Source of the DNA: Stagonosporopsis chrysanthemi
Lineage: Eukaryota > Ascomycota > Dothideomycetes > Pleosporales > Didymellaceae
DNA length: 64,000 bases
Direction: 5' to 3'
Assembly (NCBI GenBank): GCA_022560025.1
Contig: JAFISE010000032.1
Span: forward strand, 62,001-126,000
Shown: positions 35,447-45,931 of the stretch, one piece after another
Position numbering within the stretch: position 1 is the stretch's first letter
Layout of the letters: each line of letters opens with the position of its first letter
Translations under genes and position numbers: made by a program
The notes under the pieces: generated by a model
What the model was told of the DNA's origin: nothing
What the model saw: the letters and a program-made list of their open reading frames with translations, nothing else
Database searches by the model: none

Positions 35447-35807
35447 GAGTGGAAAAGGCGTGACTTGTCTGTCACTCAATTGAGAATCTATATCATGCAG
35501 TTGCCGTTTCCTACAAACAACTCTGCGTTTTTCGTCTCGTCGGCATCTCCAACGGTGCTTCCAGTAAGACCATGACTCCTCGTCCCTCAATAACTCGTCA
35601 AGAATCCAAATATCCTGTTGTAAAACCCAGTAGAGGTGGTAAAGGAAGAAACATGCAGGGAAGGAAATACCAGTATGTGTCCAGAGTCCTCAAATACCCA
35701 CACGTCCTCAAGTGTCCAGACGTAAACAAACCCTGATGCCAAGCTAACCATCGTAACGCCGTCGCAAGATTGACCCAATGAAAGCTCCTCCGCAAACACC
35801 TGAATGA
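35447..35807. other. Short region between converging genes
   Basis: This 361 bp lies between the stops of the Qri7 and GPCR genes. It presumably holds both 3' UTRs. No gene is seen. Confidence 0.5.
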
Positions 35808-37229
35808 TCACACCATCAGCGTCGGATCGTCGGTCCCGCGGGCGTCCCTGGTGGTCAGCTCAATCACATCGGCATCGACAGCTGCCCCATCCACGGCCGC
35901 TGCATCTCGGGACAACCCACGAGGCGACTGCCTGCGCGCTGCGTAGACCGTGAACCTAGCGACCATCTTCGCATACTCGTCCTTGCACTCCTTCCAGGTG
36001 GCCTGGGTGTAGATGACTGCGTTCCAGAGACCCTGTGTGGGGAGGACAATGGCAGAGGCGAGGCTCAGGCCGAAATGCGGGTGCTCCCGGTGGGTCAGCT
36101 GGTAGACGCGGTTGACACTCGACGGGACCCATACGACGATGAGCGCAAGGAAGAGCAGGAGGGCGACTTGGAAGTACGAGTACATGTCTGCGGTCTCTTT
36201 GCAGCGCTGGAGGTGCGCGGCGTGCTCGGACGGTTGGAAAGTGGGGACACGAGGGGTCGGGAGGGTGGTGACTAGGCCGCCGGCCAGGGGTGCTGAGTAC
36301 GCGGTCGCTCTGTATGTGCCGGTGGTGTTGGGGTTGCGGATATGGCGCGGGTTGGTAGGAGGATCAGGGAGAAGGGCAGCCGTTGTGCTCCATGAGCTGA
36401 GTAGGTACGTTAGCGAATTCTGGCTGCTTTGTGGCGTAGTGGTTAGTGACCTGCGAGAGATGTTGGTCGTGACGAGGATACTGCTCCTTGGAGAGAACAG
36501 AGATCGGCGCAACGCTCCCAAGCTTGGTAGTTCCACAGCTGCACCGCGGCGAGACTCTTTCATGACCCTGAGCATGTCTCTTCTTGTCTTGAAGATCTTG
36601 AGGCCGACGCGGATGTGGATGCTCATGGTCAGCAGAGCTAGTAGCCACAATGGCGCGTAGAAGAAGGCGATACGCATCCACTCCATGTCGTCCTGCACCC
36701 AGCACCAAAGAGTAGCCGAACCGACGATGCGGTGGGCGGCGACGTGGTCGTGGATGAGGTAGACCACGGGTGCAACGCCGGGAAGACCGTATGCAACCAG
36801 GACGTAAACCTTGTTCAGAGCTGCCACCTTCTTCTCGTCACGCTGGCCGTGGAGAAACACGTACCAGACGTTGACGGCCATGCAGAACACCTTGGAAAGT
36901 CAGTCAGCGACAGCGTCTCGATCAGAAGTAGCACTTACCCAGAACGCGTCCGCCAACATGAACCACTGGATCATGAAGGCTTGCGCCTCGCAGAGCGGCG
37001 CAACATCACCCGCCTCGCTTGGGAGTGCGGAGGTCGACACCAACGTTGCCGCGTTGGTGATGATGTTTGCCCACGTTGCGTAGGCGATCAGGCGCGTCTT
37101 TGAGGTGCGGAAGGCCTTGACGCTGAGGTAGGTAGCCAAAATGAACAGGCTACCTAGGAGTGAGGCGACAGACGCCGCACGCGTTGCCACCTCCAGGGCG
37201 AAGAGCTGGGCATGGGTGAGAGGTGCCAT
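35808..37229 (-). CDS. cAMP-receptor-like G protein-coupled receptor
   Basis: Two exons in transcript order (37229-36939, 36890-35808) encode 457 aa. The intron GTAAGT..CCAAG joins ADAFW to VFCMAVNVWYVF. Seven hydrophobic segments can be placed. They include VASLLGSLFILATYL, LIAYATWANIITNAATL, WVFCMAVNVWYVFL, VYVLVAYGLPGVAPVVYLI, IAFFYAPLWLLALLTMSI, YSYFQVALLLFLALIVVWV and a last one around SLASAIVLPTQGLWNAVIY. WCWV after helix 4 and the NRVYQL region fit the Dictyostelium cAR-like class of fungal GPCRs. A ~130-residue Ser/Thr/Arg-rich third cytoplasmic loop precedes helix 6, a site for kinases and G proteins. The ligand is unknown; nutrient sensing is typical of related receptors. Confidence 0.85.
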
Positions 37230-37451
37230 GCCGTCGAAAGGCTACACAGTAGCCAAGTGAGTGTTGTGGGGATAGTCAAAAGGGCGAGGAGGGTGCTGTG
37301 GTGAGAGGTTGATATAGCTAGGGCACGTGGCACTTTGGAAGGCAGCTATTGTGGCAAATTTTTACTCGAGGTGAAGCTCGCTACCGCCAAAGGAGTGGTG
37401 AAGGGCTCCATTTTGGGATGTAAGTGAAAGAGGATAGAAAGGACCGGAGTT

Positions 37452-39012
37452 CTACAAACCAGCAGCATCCTCGCGATAATGTCCAGCGACCAGGAAAGCC
37501 AACTCCAACGCCTGCTTCTCATTGAGTCTGGGATCACAGTAGGTGGTGTAGTTCAAGCTCAAGTCCTTGTCGTCAATGCCTTGGCTTCCCCCAGTGCACT
37601 CAGTGACCGCATCACCGGTGAGCTCGAGGTGCATGCCGCCCAAGAAGGAGCCGTGCTGCTTATGGATCTTCAGGGCAGAAGAGAGCTCGGAGAAGATGTT
37701 GTTGAAGGATCGTGTCTTAATACCAGACGATGTGCTGCGAGTGTTGCTGGCAGATGTTAGTTGGAAGGACGAATAGAGTACATTGATGTCTTACCCGTGC
37801 ATAGGGTCACACTGCCAAACGACAACGTGGCCGCTGTTCTTGACAGCCTCAATGTGGCCGCCCAGCATGGACTCAACCTTATCAGCGCCGTAGCGAGTGA
37901 TCAGTGTAATCTTGCCGATGTCCTTGTCAGGGTTCACAATGTCCAAAAGCTCGATGAGCTCATCGTTCTTCATCGACGGTCCAACCTTGATACCAATGGG
38001 GTTCTCGATTCCACGGAAATACTCAACGTGGCCTCCATCGATCTGTCTTGTGCGGTCTCCGATCCAAAGGAAGTGAGCAGAAGTGTTGTACCAGCCCTTT
38101 CCGTCTGTTGAGGTTCGGACACCTGGGTGGCCAGCCGGGTGCCTCAGTCTTCTTGTCAAGCTCTGCTCGTACTCGAGGACCAGACCCTCGTGACTGCTGT
38201 ACAGATCGACTGTCTGCAGCTGTCCTGACGTATCTGCTCCAATTGTGCGCATGAAGCGAAGCGAGTCGGAGATACTGTTGACAATAGCAGTGTACTTTGT
38301 CTGCAGCTCTTTGTCACCCACGTGTCCGAGGCCCCAGTCCATAGGATTGTGCAGGTCGGCAATGCCACTTGCCAGCTGAGCACGGATGTAGTTCATCGTT
38401 GTGGCAGAGTGGAAGTACGCGCTGACAAGTCGCTCGGGGTCGACCCTGCGGTGCTCTGGATCGTAGCCGTTCAAGATGTCACCACGGAAGCTGGGGATCT
38501 CCTTGCCGTCAACAATCTCAGTGGGACTCGACCGTGGCTTTGCATACTGGCCAGCTATCCTGCCAATGCGAATCACGGGCTTGTTCGAGCCCCAAATCAG
38601 GACAAGAGACATCTGCAAGAGGAGCTTCAGTTTGGCATCGATCGGATCTTCTGCGCAGTAGGAGAAGAGCTCTGCGCAGTCACCGCCCTGCAGCAAGAAA
38701 GATCTCCCCAGAGCTGCATCGCGCAGACTTGACCTCAGCCTCCATATTTCTGTCGGCGTAACAATCGGTGGAAGTTTGGAGAGTTGCTTCAGTGCCGCAT
38801 CGGCTGCTGCTTGGTCCTCATACTTCACTACCTGCTTGATAGGCTTTGATTGCCAGGCTTCGAAACGGTCAGAGAAGGTCACATAAGAGCTGACGATACT
38901 AACATGTTGGCGACCAGGTGTCAAACTGGTCGTTTGTGGGTTGCGGCTGTGTTCCTCCGGTCATATATTGCTTAAGGTAGTTGTCAAGAACGCCCATGGT
39001 TTTGTCGGTCAT
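37452..39012 (-). CDS. Class II DAHP synthase (shikimate pathway entry)
   Basis: Three exons in transcript order (39012-38904, 38857-37795, 37746-37452) encode 488 aa. The introns are GTTAGT..CGAAG, joining SPT to SWQSKPIKQVV, and GTAAGA..GCCAG, joining DPMHG to NTRS. The enzyme condenses phosphoenolpyruvate and erythrose-4-phosphate to DAHP, the first step toward aromatic amino acids. Class II (plant-type) hallmarks are QGGDCAE, GRIAGQYAKPRS, SFRGDILNG, WYNTSAHFLWIGDRTRQIDG, GIKVGPSM and WQCDPMHGN. The Cys of QGGDCAE, His of DPMHG, the Glu of HLELTG and Asp of YCDPRLN are the expected metal ligands. A TGACTCA site lies ~170 bp upstream, consistent with general amino acid control. It shares a 590-bp divergent promoter with the HYPK-like gene. 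Confidence 0.94.
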
Positions 39013-39180
39013 CGTGTCCGTTGTCGCTCAGAAGAATCTTGACAATGTTAGTATTTCAGACAGGACGAATGTGTGCCGCGGCGAGAAAGTGGTAAGTTAA
39101 GTCACGCCTCAATCTCATGTCCATGAAAGCTTCGGCAAGGGTGTTGCTGCAAAGTGACCTCAATAAAGCCAATGTGCACA

Positions 39181-39187
39181 TGACTCA
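39181..39187. promoter_or_regulatory. TGACTCA general amino acid control site (Gcn4/CpcA type)
   Basis: A perfect palindromic TGACTCA lies 169-175 bp upstream of the class II DAHP synthase ATG. Gcn4/Cpc1/CpcA bZIP factors bind this sequence and raise amino-acid biosynthetic genes on starvation. Its position before an aromatic-pathway gene makes it more credible than a random match, but binding is inferred. Confidence 0.65.
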
Positions 39188-39441
39188 ATTCGAATAACAG
39201 GGCGCGGAGACGCGGCGTCTGAGCTATTTGTGGCGACAACATGCGCAGGAAATAGCGGGCTCATTACTGACCTGAGTTGTGTTATGCGAACGGTACGGAC
39301 AGCACGTAGATACCTAGGTATGTTGACAGCAATTCGTGTAGGATTCTCGTCCAACTCAGCGTGCGGGCCTGTTGCGAAAAGCCGTGTAAAAGCGCAGCTC
39401 CAGACCAGTTCCACAGCGAATAGCGGCCTGTGATTTATGTG

Positions 39442-39451
39442 ATTGGCCAAT
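39442..39451. promoter_or_regulatory. Palindromic double CCAAT box
   Basis: ATTGGCCAAT contains CCAAT on both strands and ends about 151 bp before the HYPK-like start. CCAAT is bound by the fungal HAP/CBC complex. It could serve either divergent gene. Confidence 0.5.
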
Positions 39452-39602
39452 AACAAGGGATTACCGAGCTCGATCGCGCCCTTAGCTTAACCAACACGCC
39501 CCACACCTACATCATAGTCGCGAGGCACACCCTTTGCGTCGAGGCACAGCTTCTGCCCTTTGGCTTTCCAGGCAGAGGGATGTTTTGAATTGGAAGTTCA
39601 CA

Positions 39603-40007
39603 ATGGCTGAGCCGCAGCCCTCCACTGTCCAAGAAGGCGCCGCCGATCCACACGCACCGACCGGCACAGCTGATGACCGCAAAGCTGCCGCGGCGCTGTC
39701 AACGCTCGATGCGCAGGAAGACAACGGTGTGAAGGAGGAGGTAGACGGCAAAGCTTTGGATAGGGCTCTGAAAGGGCTCAACGTCAAAGATGCTAAGACT
39801 GAGGAGAAAAAGAAGAATGTCAAGGTGGAGCCCGCTGATGTCAACTTACTGGTGAGCCTGCTGCTAATGTTGATATTGGATCATGTGTCTAATGACGAGT
39901 AGACCAAGGAGCTTGATCTGAGCAAACAGAAAGCTACAGAATTGCTGAAAGCCTACGATGGGAGCGCTGTGAAGGCTATGACTGCCTTCGTCACAGGGGA
40001 GGCATAA
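39603..40007 (+). CDS. HYPK-like UBA-domain protein (NatA regulator)
   Basis: Two exons (39603-39851, 39903-40007) give 117 aa. The intron GTGAGC..GTAG joins VEPADVNLL to TKELDLSKQKATELLKAYDG. The N-terminal ~60 residues are disordered and acidic. A predicted helix follows (ALDRALKGLNVKDAKTEEKKKN), and residues ~75-117 form the UBA-like domain shared by HYPK and the NAC alpha subunit. In other organisms HYPK binds the NatA N-terminal acetyltransferase at the ribosome exit and tunes it. The length and order fit HYPK; no NAC domain is present. It runs tail-to-tail with the next gene, 109 bp away. Confidence 0.85.
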
Positions 40008-40116
40008 GTATGTGTCCTGAGGGTGAAAAGATCCAGCTGCGACACGCCAGGAAAGGGCGAAGGTGATAGGTGTAATGTCATTGGTGTTCATCTTTGATCT
40101 CGTATATACACATCTC

Positions 40117-41049
40117 CTACCCACTCAGCTCCTTGCCCCCAGAATCCCTGTTCGCTCTCTCCTCAAACTTTGTGTTGATCTGCGTCCTCCACCTCCCATA
40201 CAGGTCATAGCCCACCACAATGATAATGGGTATTCCTACCATGATGCTTGTTACTTGTCGCGCCGCTTTCTTGTACTTTGGCGGCAACTTCGTGTTAGGT
40301 GTTGGCTCTATCAGTCGAGTCGGGTATCTTGGGGCACGCGGAGGCGCTCTAGGTGCAGGTTCGGCGAATGCGACGTGTGGTCTGGGAGCTCCCGAGATCG
40401 GCGAGGGCGCAGTGAGCGGGTTGCGCGGCAGTGGTATCGTAGTAGCGCGCGGTTTTGGCGGGATAATGTTTGCGCGTTCGCTCGGGGCGGAAGTCGTAGG
40501 CGGAATTACAGGTTTTGAAACAGCTTCGTCGATGGGCTGTTGAACCAGTGAATGTGCCGGTCCAGGCGACGCTACTGACGGAGGCTTCGCGTCCGAGTCC
40601 GCAAAGAGAGCTTCCGTTTCGGCAGGTACGATGGGAGCAACAGGCGCTGGGCCTGGGACAGGCGGGACAAGAGGTTGCTCAGGCTCGGTTGGTGGCGGCG
40701 CAGACGACTTGCTGAACGTCCCTGTAGCCTTAACCTCGTCTAAAATCTTGCTGCTTATGGGCGTGGCAGGTGTAGCTTGTTGTGCGGTGTTCGCCTGGCC
40801 GGGCGCAGCCTTGGGCGACGGTGTCTCTTTCTTCGCCTTGTAGTCCGACACCCTTGTCAACGTCTTCTTCTTTTGTTTCATGGTATCAATTGAATTCGCC
40901 TTGGGGGAGGCCTTTGCCTTGGTCGAGGCCTTCCTTGTTGCGACCGTCTCCGGCGCCACAGCGCTCTCATCGACGACTTTTCTGGGCCTACCGCGCTTCT
41001 TTACAGCCGGCGCATCGACCGTGACCGTTGCGGAGGTTGCGGCGGCCAT
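40117..41049 (-). CDS. Low-complexity protein with AT-hook-like motif and C-terminal membrane helix
   Basis: A single exon of 310 aa begins at ATG 41049. The frame extends 33 bp upstream without another ATG. Near the N-terminus KKRGRPRK is a perfect AT-hook core (GRP flanked by basic residues). Residues ~40-265 are Pro/Ala/Ser/Thr rich and look disordered. Residues ~275-295 (TSIMVGIPIIIVVGYDLYG) form a hydrophobic helix, followed by RWRTQINTKFEER. The combination of a DNA-binding motif with a tail anchor is odd. The protein could tether chromatin at the nuclear envelope, or the RGRPRK may simply be a basic patch or part of a targeting signal. I do not recognise a family. Confidence 0.7.
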   Translation of the reverse strand: MAAATSATVTVDAPAVKKRGRPRKVVDESAVAPETVATRKASTKAKASPKANSIDTMKQKKKTLTRVSDYKAKKETPSPKAAPGQANTAQQATPATPISSKILDEVKATGTFSKSSAPPPTEPEQPLVPPVPGPAPVAPIVPAETEALFADSDAKPPSVASPGPAHSLVQQPIDEAVSKPVIPPTTSAPSERANIIPPKPRATTIPLPRNPLTAPSPISGAPRPHVAFAEPAPRAPPRAPRYPTRLIEPTPNTKLPPKYKKAARQVTSIMVGIPIIIVVGYDLYGRWRTQINTKFEERANRDSGGKELSG

Positions 41050-41540
41050 TGTGATCTGGATTGCGACGAGGGAAGCAGTCAAACGTGCGAAGAGAAGGTA
41101 TATTGATGTTGCGACGCGTTACAGGGGCTGTGGACGCGGAGGGGTACCGGTTAATATGAAATGGTAGGTTTTGGTCGCGCGAAGACTGTATGCAGGGATC
41201 GCGTGTCTGAAATGAGGTCATCCGAGGCATCTTCATCTCTCCTGGACGCGCAACCTTGCACGTATGCAAACAAACAGCTCTTCCACGACAGTGAGCAAAA
41301 CATCCACACGAGATTTTGATTCCGTTCTAAAACTAGTCGATGAGCACGTCCATACTCATCGCCCTGAATTCCTGGAATCTAAAATACCTTACGGTATCGA
41401 AAAGAGGCCACACCCGGGACCCCAAGAAATCAAACTCCAAGTTATGCACCGTTCCTCTATGTATGACAGTTGACCCTCTGCAACATATACGCCATCTTGA
41501 AACAAGTGTCTCTCTAAGCAAGAAAGGCGATAATTCCCTC
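41050..41540. other. Intergenic region
   Basis: This 491 bp lies between the start of the AT-hook-like gene and the stop of the second patatin gene. A short plus-strand open frame (41264-41473) has no supporting feature. Nothing else is seen. Confidence 0.5.
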
Positions 41541-44144
41541 TCATTCAAAATAACCCCCCTGAAAGCTTACCACGCTCTTCTTGCGCCGCAGCATTCCTCT
41601 CGAACCGGAGATATCTAGCAGTCCCGCACTACTTCCACGCCGGCTGTGTGCTGGGCTCGCACTTGGGGTTGTTGGAGTGACGGTGCATAGAGATTCGACA
41701 TGGTTCGGTGTGGGAGGCTTGACATTGACTTCTGGAGCTACTGGTCCTGGCGGATGAAACATCTTTTTGTAGCGGAGCTCTGGAGAGCTAGGAGTAGGTG
41801 CTTTGTTGGTGGCCGGAGTCATAGCCAGATTGAGTAGTGTTCCCATGTACCGATCGGAGGAAGTCGATAACGCAGGAGTTGTCGGTGCTGAAGCAGAGAG
41901 CAGAGGTACGTTGCGTTTTGAGGACCACGCGGTATGTCCATGAGATGATGGTGATGCAATAGGCGATGGAGACGAAAGTACTTCAGAAGTATCCGAGTCA
42001 ATCTCGGCGTAGTACTCCCTATCGGATGAATCTTCGGGGTTTGTGGATGATGATATGTTATCTGTATTACGGTTTCCTAGTGGTTTAGGTGTAGATGAGA
42101 AACGCCTGTGGTCAGCGCTTTGGCCGTTGTGAACAGGCAGCCCGGAGGCCAAGCGCGGATTGACTGGGCTAAACAGGGCCGATTTAGTTAGGACTGGACT
42201 GGATGGCTCTGTTCTGGTCTCAAATCGTAGTCTTTTGCTGTTCGGCCGTGTTCGAGAAGCTGTTGAAGATTCGTGGCCCTGTGAACTCGGCCGTGACAGT
42301 GTACTAGATCTAGATTCTGTCATAGCTTGGTTAAAGACAGTGCTCGCTTTGGCCTTCTGAATCAAATTGTCCAGAGCGAGTTCAATAGCGACATGATTCT
42401 GTATCCTGGAAAGTTTTGGCCAGGTAGCTCTCTGGCCTGTGAGCAGGCATCCAAGCATGTATTCTGTGGTTGGGTTGCTCAGAACCCGAGGGAAGTCGGC
42501 ATATGATATGGCCGGAAAGATATTGATATCACCCGAGTACCGCTGGCTTAGTAGTCCCTTCAGCTTCGTGACATAAGTTGGAAAGATGCCGATGTCTGCA
42601 AGCACCTGTAGTCGATGTAGCACCTCGCCTTTCGCAAGGCTTGCCAACCCGCTCAACCGATAGGAGCCAGCTGAGAATGCAGTTTCCTCGTCCTCGGCAG
42701 CTGTGTATTGTTCTTCCTTCTCCAAGAATGGTACCACATGTGGATTTACCTGAGAAACAATGAAATGGTTGACATTAAACATTTCCGCAAGACGTGTCAT
42801 AGGAAGGTCATTGTCCACAGAGCCGTCGATCCATTTGGCGTCAGGATCAGGATCCCACGAGACTTCCCTGCCTGTCTTTAAGTCTTTAGCCTTCAGCTCA
42901 GACTGTGCGTATACAAGAGGTACCGAACACGATGTGCATCTAGAATTGTCAGCGCAACATTCCTATAACCGTGTTGACATCCACCTACACGGCGGACCAG
43001 ATCATCACGTTCGGCGCCGTGATGTAATTCAAGAGCCGAGGTAGCTCATAAATCGATGAGGTTGACACGGGGATGTTGAGGATCCGCCTTGTACGATTAT
43101 ACGACTCCTGGAAAGTCATGTCGCCGAGCATGTTTCGCATAACTCTCTTCAAGTGTGACATGTCATAAAGGGTGCCTGTTTGGCACAGACGCACAATCTT
43201 CTTCAGAACGCTCTCTGGCTCGCCTGTTTTTTCGAATGCATCCAGATCACCGTAGCAAAAGTCATATATGACTTCTGGTATTTCTGAATCCGTTTTAGTG
43301 CACAGGACAGCGGAAACGATGCTTCCAGCAGACGCTCCTGATATGATGCGCGGAAGGAGGCCATTATCCCATAGGCTCTTGACGACTCCAATATGGTTCA
43401 TGCCGAACGTCCCACCACCGGACAAGAGCAGAGCGCTTCGTCCGAATGATTGACGTGCCTGCAGAAGTTGTTGCACAATAGTCTGGGGGTCGACAGGGCA
43501 CTGATCACCCTGTTTGGTTGAGACATCGAGCAGAGCCGCCATTGTCTGCTGTGCCGAGTCGATGTACCGCTCGATTAACCTCTTTGTGCCGATATGGGAG
43601 TGCTTGTACAAGCGCAGACCACCCATCTCTCCGAGATCGCGCGTAAGTGTTGTTCGAATTAAGAACAACATCTTCCTCACGTCGCAGCTGAGCCGGGCCT
43701 CGTCCAGCTCCCGGAGGCGTGCTGCGACCAGTACTGCATCGTACTCTGGGGACTCGTCTCTATCCTTCCAGGCATTGTTTCCTTCCAGGACATCGAGTTC
43801 GGTCGCTGCAGCCTTCCACTCGTCGTATGTCTCGGCCTGTGACGTGCGATTAGCATGTGATAGTCAAAGTACGAAGCGCGGACACCCACATTTCTCAGGC
43901 GCAGGTACAAGATCTGCTTGTGGCCTGCATCTTGGTCCAGCTCTTCCTGGAAAGGCGCGGTGTATTGGCCGGCAAGTGCATCACCTAGCGATTGCACAGG
44001 GTTGCGCACAAGTCTCGTGAGAGGTGACAGGAACCCGCCATGGCTCTTGCTCTTCCGAACGACCCTTTTCTCGGTCTCTTCATTTCCTGCTACGTGCAGT
44101 CGTGAGCTGCCTCCCGATAACACTGTGTCGGACAGGAAGGACAT
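41541..44144 (-). CDS. Tgl4/Tgl5-like patatin triacylglycerol lipase
   Basis: Three exons in transcript order (44144-43890, 43836-42989, 42939-41541) give 833 aa. The introns are GTGGGT..CACAG, joining LRLRN to AETYDEW, and GTAGGT..TCTAG, joining WSAV to CTSCSVP. A DUF3336 region (AETYDEWKAAATELDVLEGNNAWK) leads into the patatin domain. That domain has LLSGGGTFGMNHIGV (oxyanion loop), GASAGS (GxSxG nucleophile) and KWIDGSVDNDLPM (DGS, aspartate of the dyad). The C-terminal ~350 residues are Ser/Pro/Thr rich with many possible phosphosites. Yeast Tgl4 and Tgl5 break down triacylglycerol on lipid droplets, and Tgl4 is activated by phosphorylation. The frame continues upstream to a GTG; the first ATG (44144) is used, but an extra 5' exon is possible. 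Confidence 0.88.
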
Positions 44145-45334
44145 GGATGTGGACACGCCATGCGCGAGTGCTACAGATATTGGGAGTGGTGAGAGCACCT
44201 GAGGATTGTGGGGAAATGGTCAACCATATAGCCCGAGAGAGGTCGACTACCGCGGATGTTCTGATTGCGCTGGGACCGTTTCTTAGTGGGATATAGTGTG
44301 TAGGTATTGCGGTGAGAGTCCGTCATTCGTCGAATGGTCATGCGTCGCTGCGACGGTCCGGCGCGAGTCGCGGAAGGCGCACAACGGCTGGGGTACCGAT
44401 GGAGGTAAGGGAGATGTGGGTTGCAGGGAGCACCAACGAGCTGGCAAAGCATGTGCATCAGAAACAAGGCATCGAGATTTGCAACTGCGAGTACTTGCCA
44501 ACAACCACGCTCAGATGCCTAAAGACTTTTGGGCGCCTGAACGTGGTTCGCCGTCATTCATAGATCACGGCATGCAGCTAGTCGAAAGGCGGCAAGACGT
44601 CACTCTATCGATAACACATCTCTCCTAATTCGCGCATCCACGAGACCTGCGTCTCTGTTCTGCATGCGAAACCCGGATGCTCGACGTGTTCCTGCAGCTG
44701 GCCGGATGATTGCTGTACAACTGGACTGATTCCTCTCACCAAATGCAGACTTCAAACGGGACTGCACTGTGCACGTCCTTGTACTTATCACAGCGATCTT
44801 CCTTGCTTGAAACAACACGTCGAATCAGAAACTCGGGGACGTCGTGCAGCTTTCCCATCCTGCTCGGAATTGAGACATGTGCCGCACCGTGGAGTCATAT
44901 TTCCTGTTTTGGTCACACTTCTCAGCTTTCCCGAGCCACGAGGCCCGCCTGCAGAGACGATCACGCTGAGCTGAGCAAGTGGTGGATGGCAGACCGAAGC
45001 ATCTCTAACATGGCTTCCTTCACATGTCAGAGCTACGAGTCATGCACTGCGAGACCGGACGACCCTCATTTCCTGTCCGCCCTGCTGTAGGCCTATTCTC
45101 TCGTAAGACAAAGTCAGACGCAATCATCCTTTCTTTCCAGGTATTGCGAAGTCAGTGGTCCTTGCAGAGAATTTGAATGTCTTTTGTGAAGCATCTAATC
45201 ACACCCCTAACAACTGTGCCAGAAACACGCAGCTTTTCAACTGCTTGCTTCCTTGGGCACAAAAGGAAACAGCGGTAGAACAGTCGAACGAAGAAACACA
45301 ACGATCATGAAACATTCGTAAACAAAGAATGTCA
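44145..45334. other. Intergenic region
   Basis: This 1.2 kb should contain the promoter of the Tgl-like lipase. Short open frames (for example 44296-44628 and 44710-45090) show no domain or splice support. Nothing else is seen. Confidence 0.5.
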
Positions 45335-45868
45335 CTAGAAGTAACCTACCTCTACAAAGCCTAGCATCACAGATAAGAGAGACAGTATATGAGAGTAACA
45401 GAACGTTTGCTCAAGAGCAGCGTGGAGGGTTGGAATGTACCTGGCTCTTTGTGAGGAGATGAACGCCATGCAGTAACAAGGTACACCGCGAGAACGTAGA
45501 GGTTGAGATGATGCAAGTAGCCAGCGTTGGCGAGCCACCAGTCAGGGGTAAAAGTATGGGCCAAAGTGCTGAAAATAGAAGTTAATCTAAGCTCGCATAC
45601 AATCAAAAGGTATCTTTGTATTAGATATAATAGGGAGGCTCAAGAGGGATAGCAGCTGTTATGGTCTCTCATAAGTATTGTAGCAACTTCCGCGGGGGTG
45701 CGCGGGTGATCGACGTCATCCTCAGCACAGGCAGCCGCTGGAACCAAGAACTGGTCCCATCCATCACACTAAGTTTTCGCTATCCCTACACACATCATCG
45801 TTATCTTACGAGCCCATCTTCTGAATCATTGCTTCTCACCCAGCGACATCCACGCCGTCTTCCCACAT
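45335..45868 (-). CDS. Candidate spliced microprotein with one membrane helix
   Basis: Two 3' exons look real: 45568-45441 and 45360-45335. They are flanked by TTTCAG, GTACAT and GCTAG splice sites and encode TLAHTFTPDWWLANAGYLHH, LNLYVLAVYLVTAW, RSSPHKEPGFVEVGYF. Two 5' exons could supply the start, and both are in phase: 45868-45840 (MWEDGVDVAG, donor GTGAGA) or 45829-45810 (MIQKMGS, donor GTAAGA). The product would be 57-60 aa with one hydrophobic segment. The only intron candidate immediately upstream of the middle exon is 32 nt, too short, so the longer 240-270 nt introns are required. I do not recognise it. The start would be 60-100 bp from the CSC1 start on the other strand. Confidence 0.35.
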
Positions 45869-45931
45869 CTCGTGCGGTTATGACGTAACTGGGTGCTTTC
45901 CAGTTCCACAAGTTCAAGCATCTGCGAAAAG

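Larger units (their letters stand above)
39013..39602. other. Divergent promoter, DAHP synthase and HYPK genes
   Basis: This 590 bp contains the TGACTCA and ATTGGCCAAT elements listed separately. No gene is supported within it. Confidence 0.6.

Noticed and set aside
41264..41473. Plus-strand 69-aa open frame between two genes
   Set aside because: It has an ATG but no splice sites, no domain and unremarkable composition. It lies in the 3' flank of the lipase gene.
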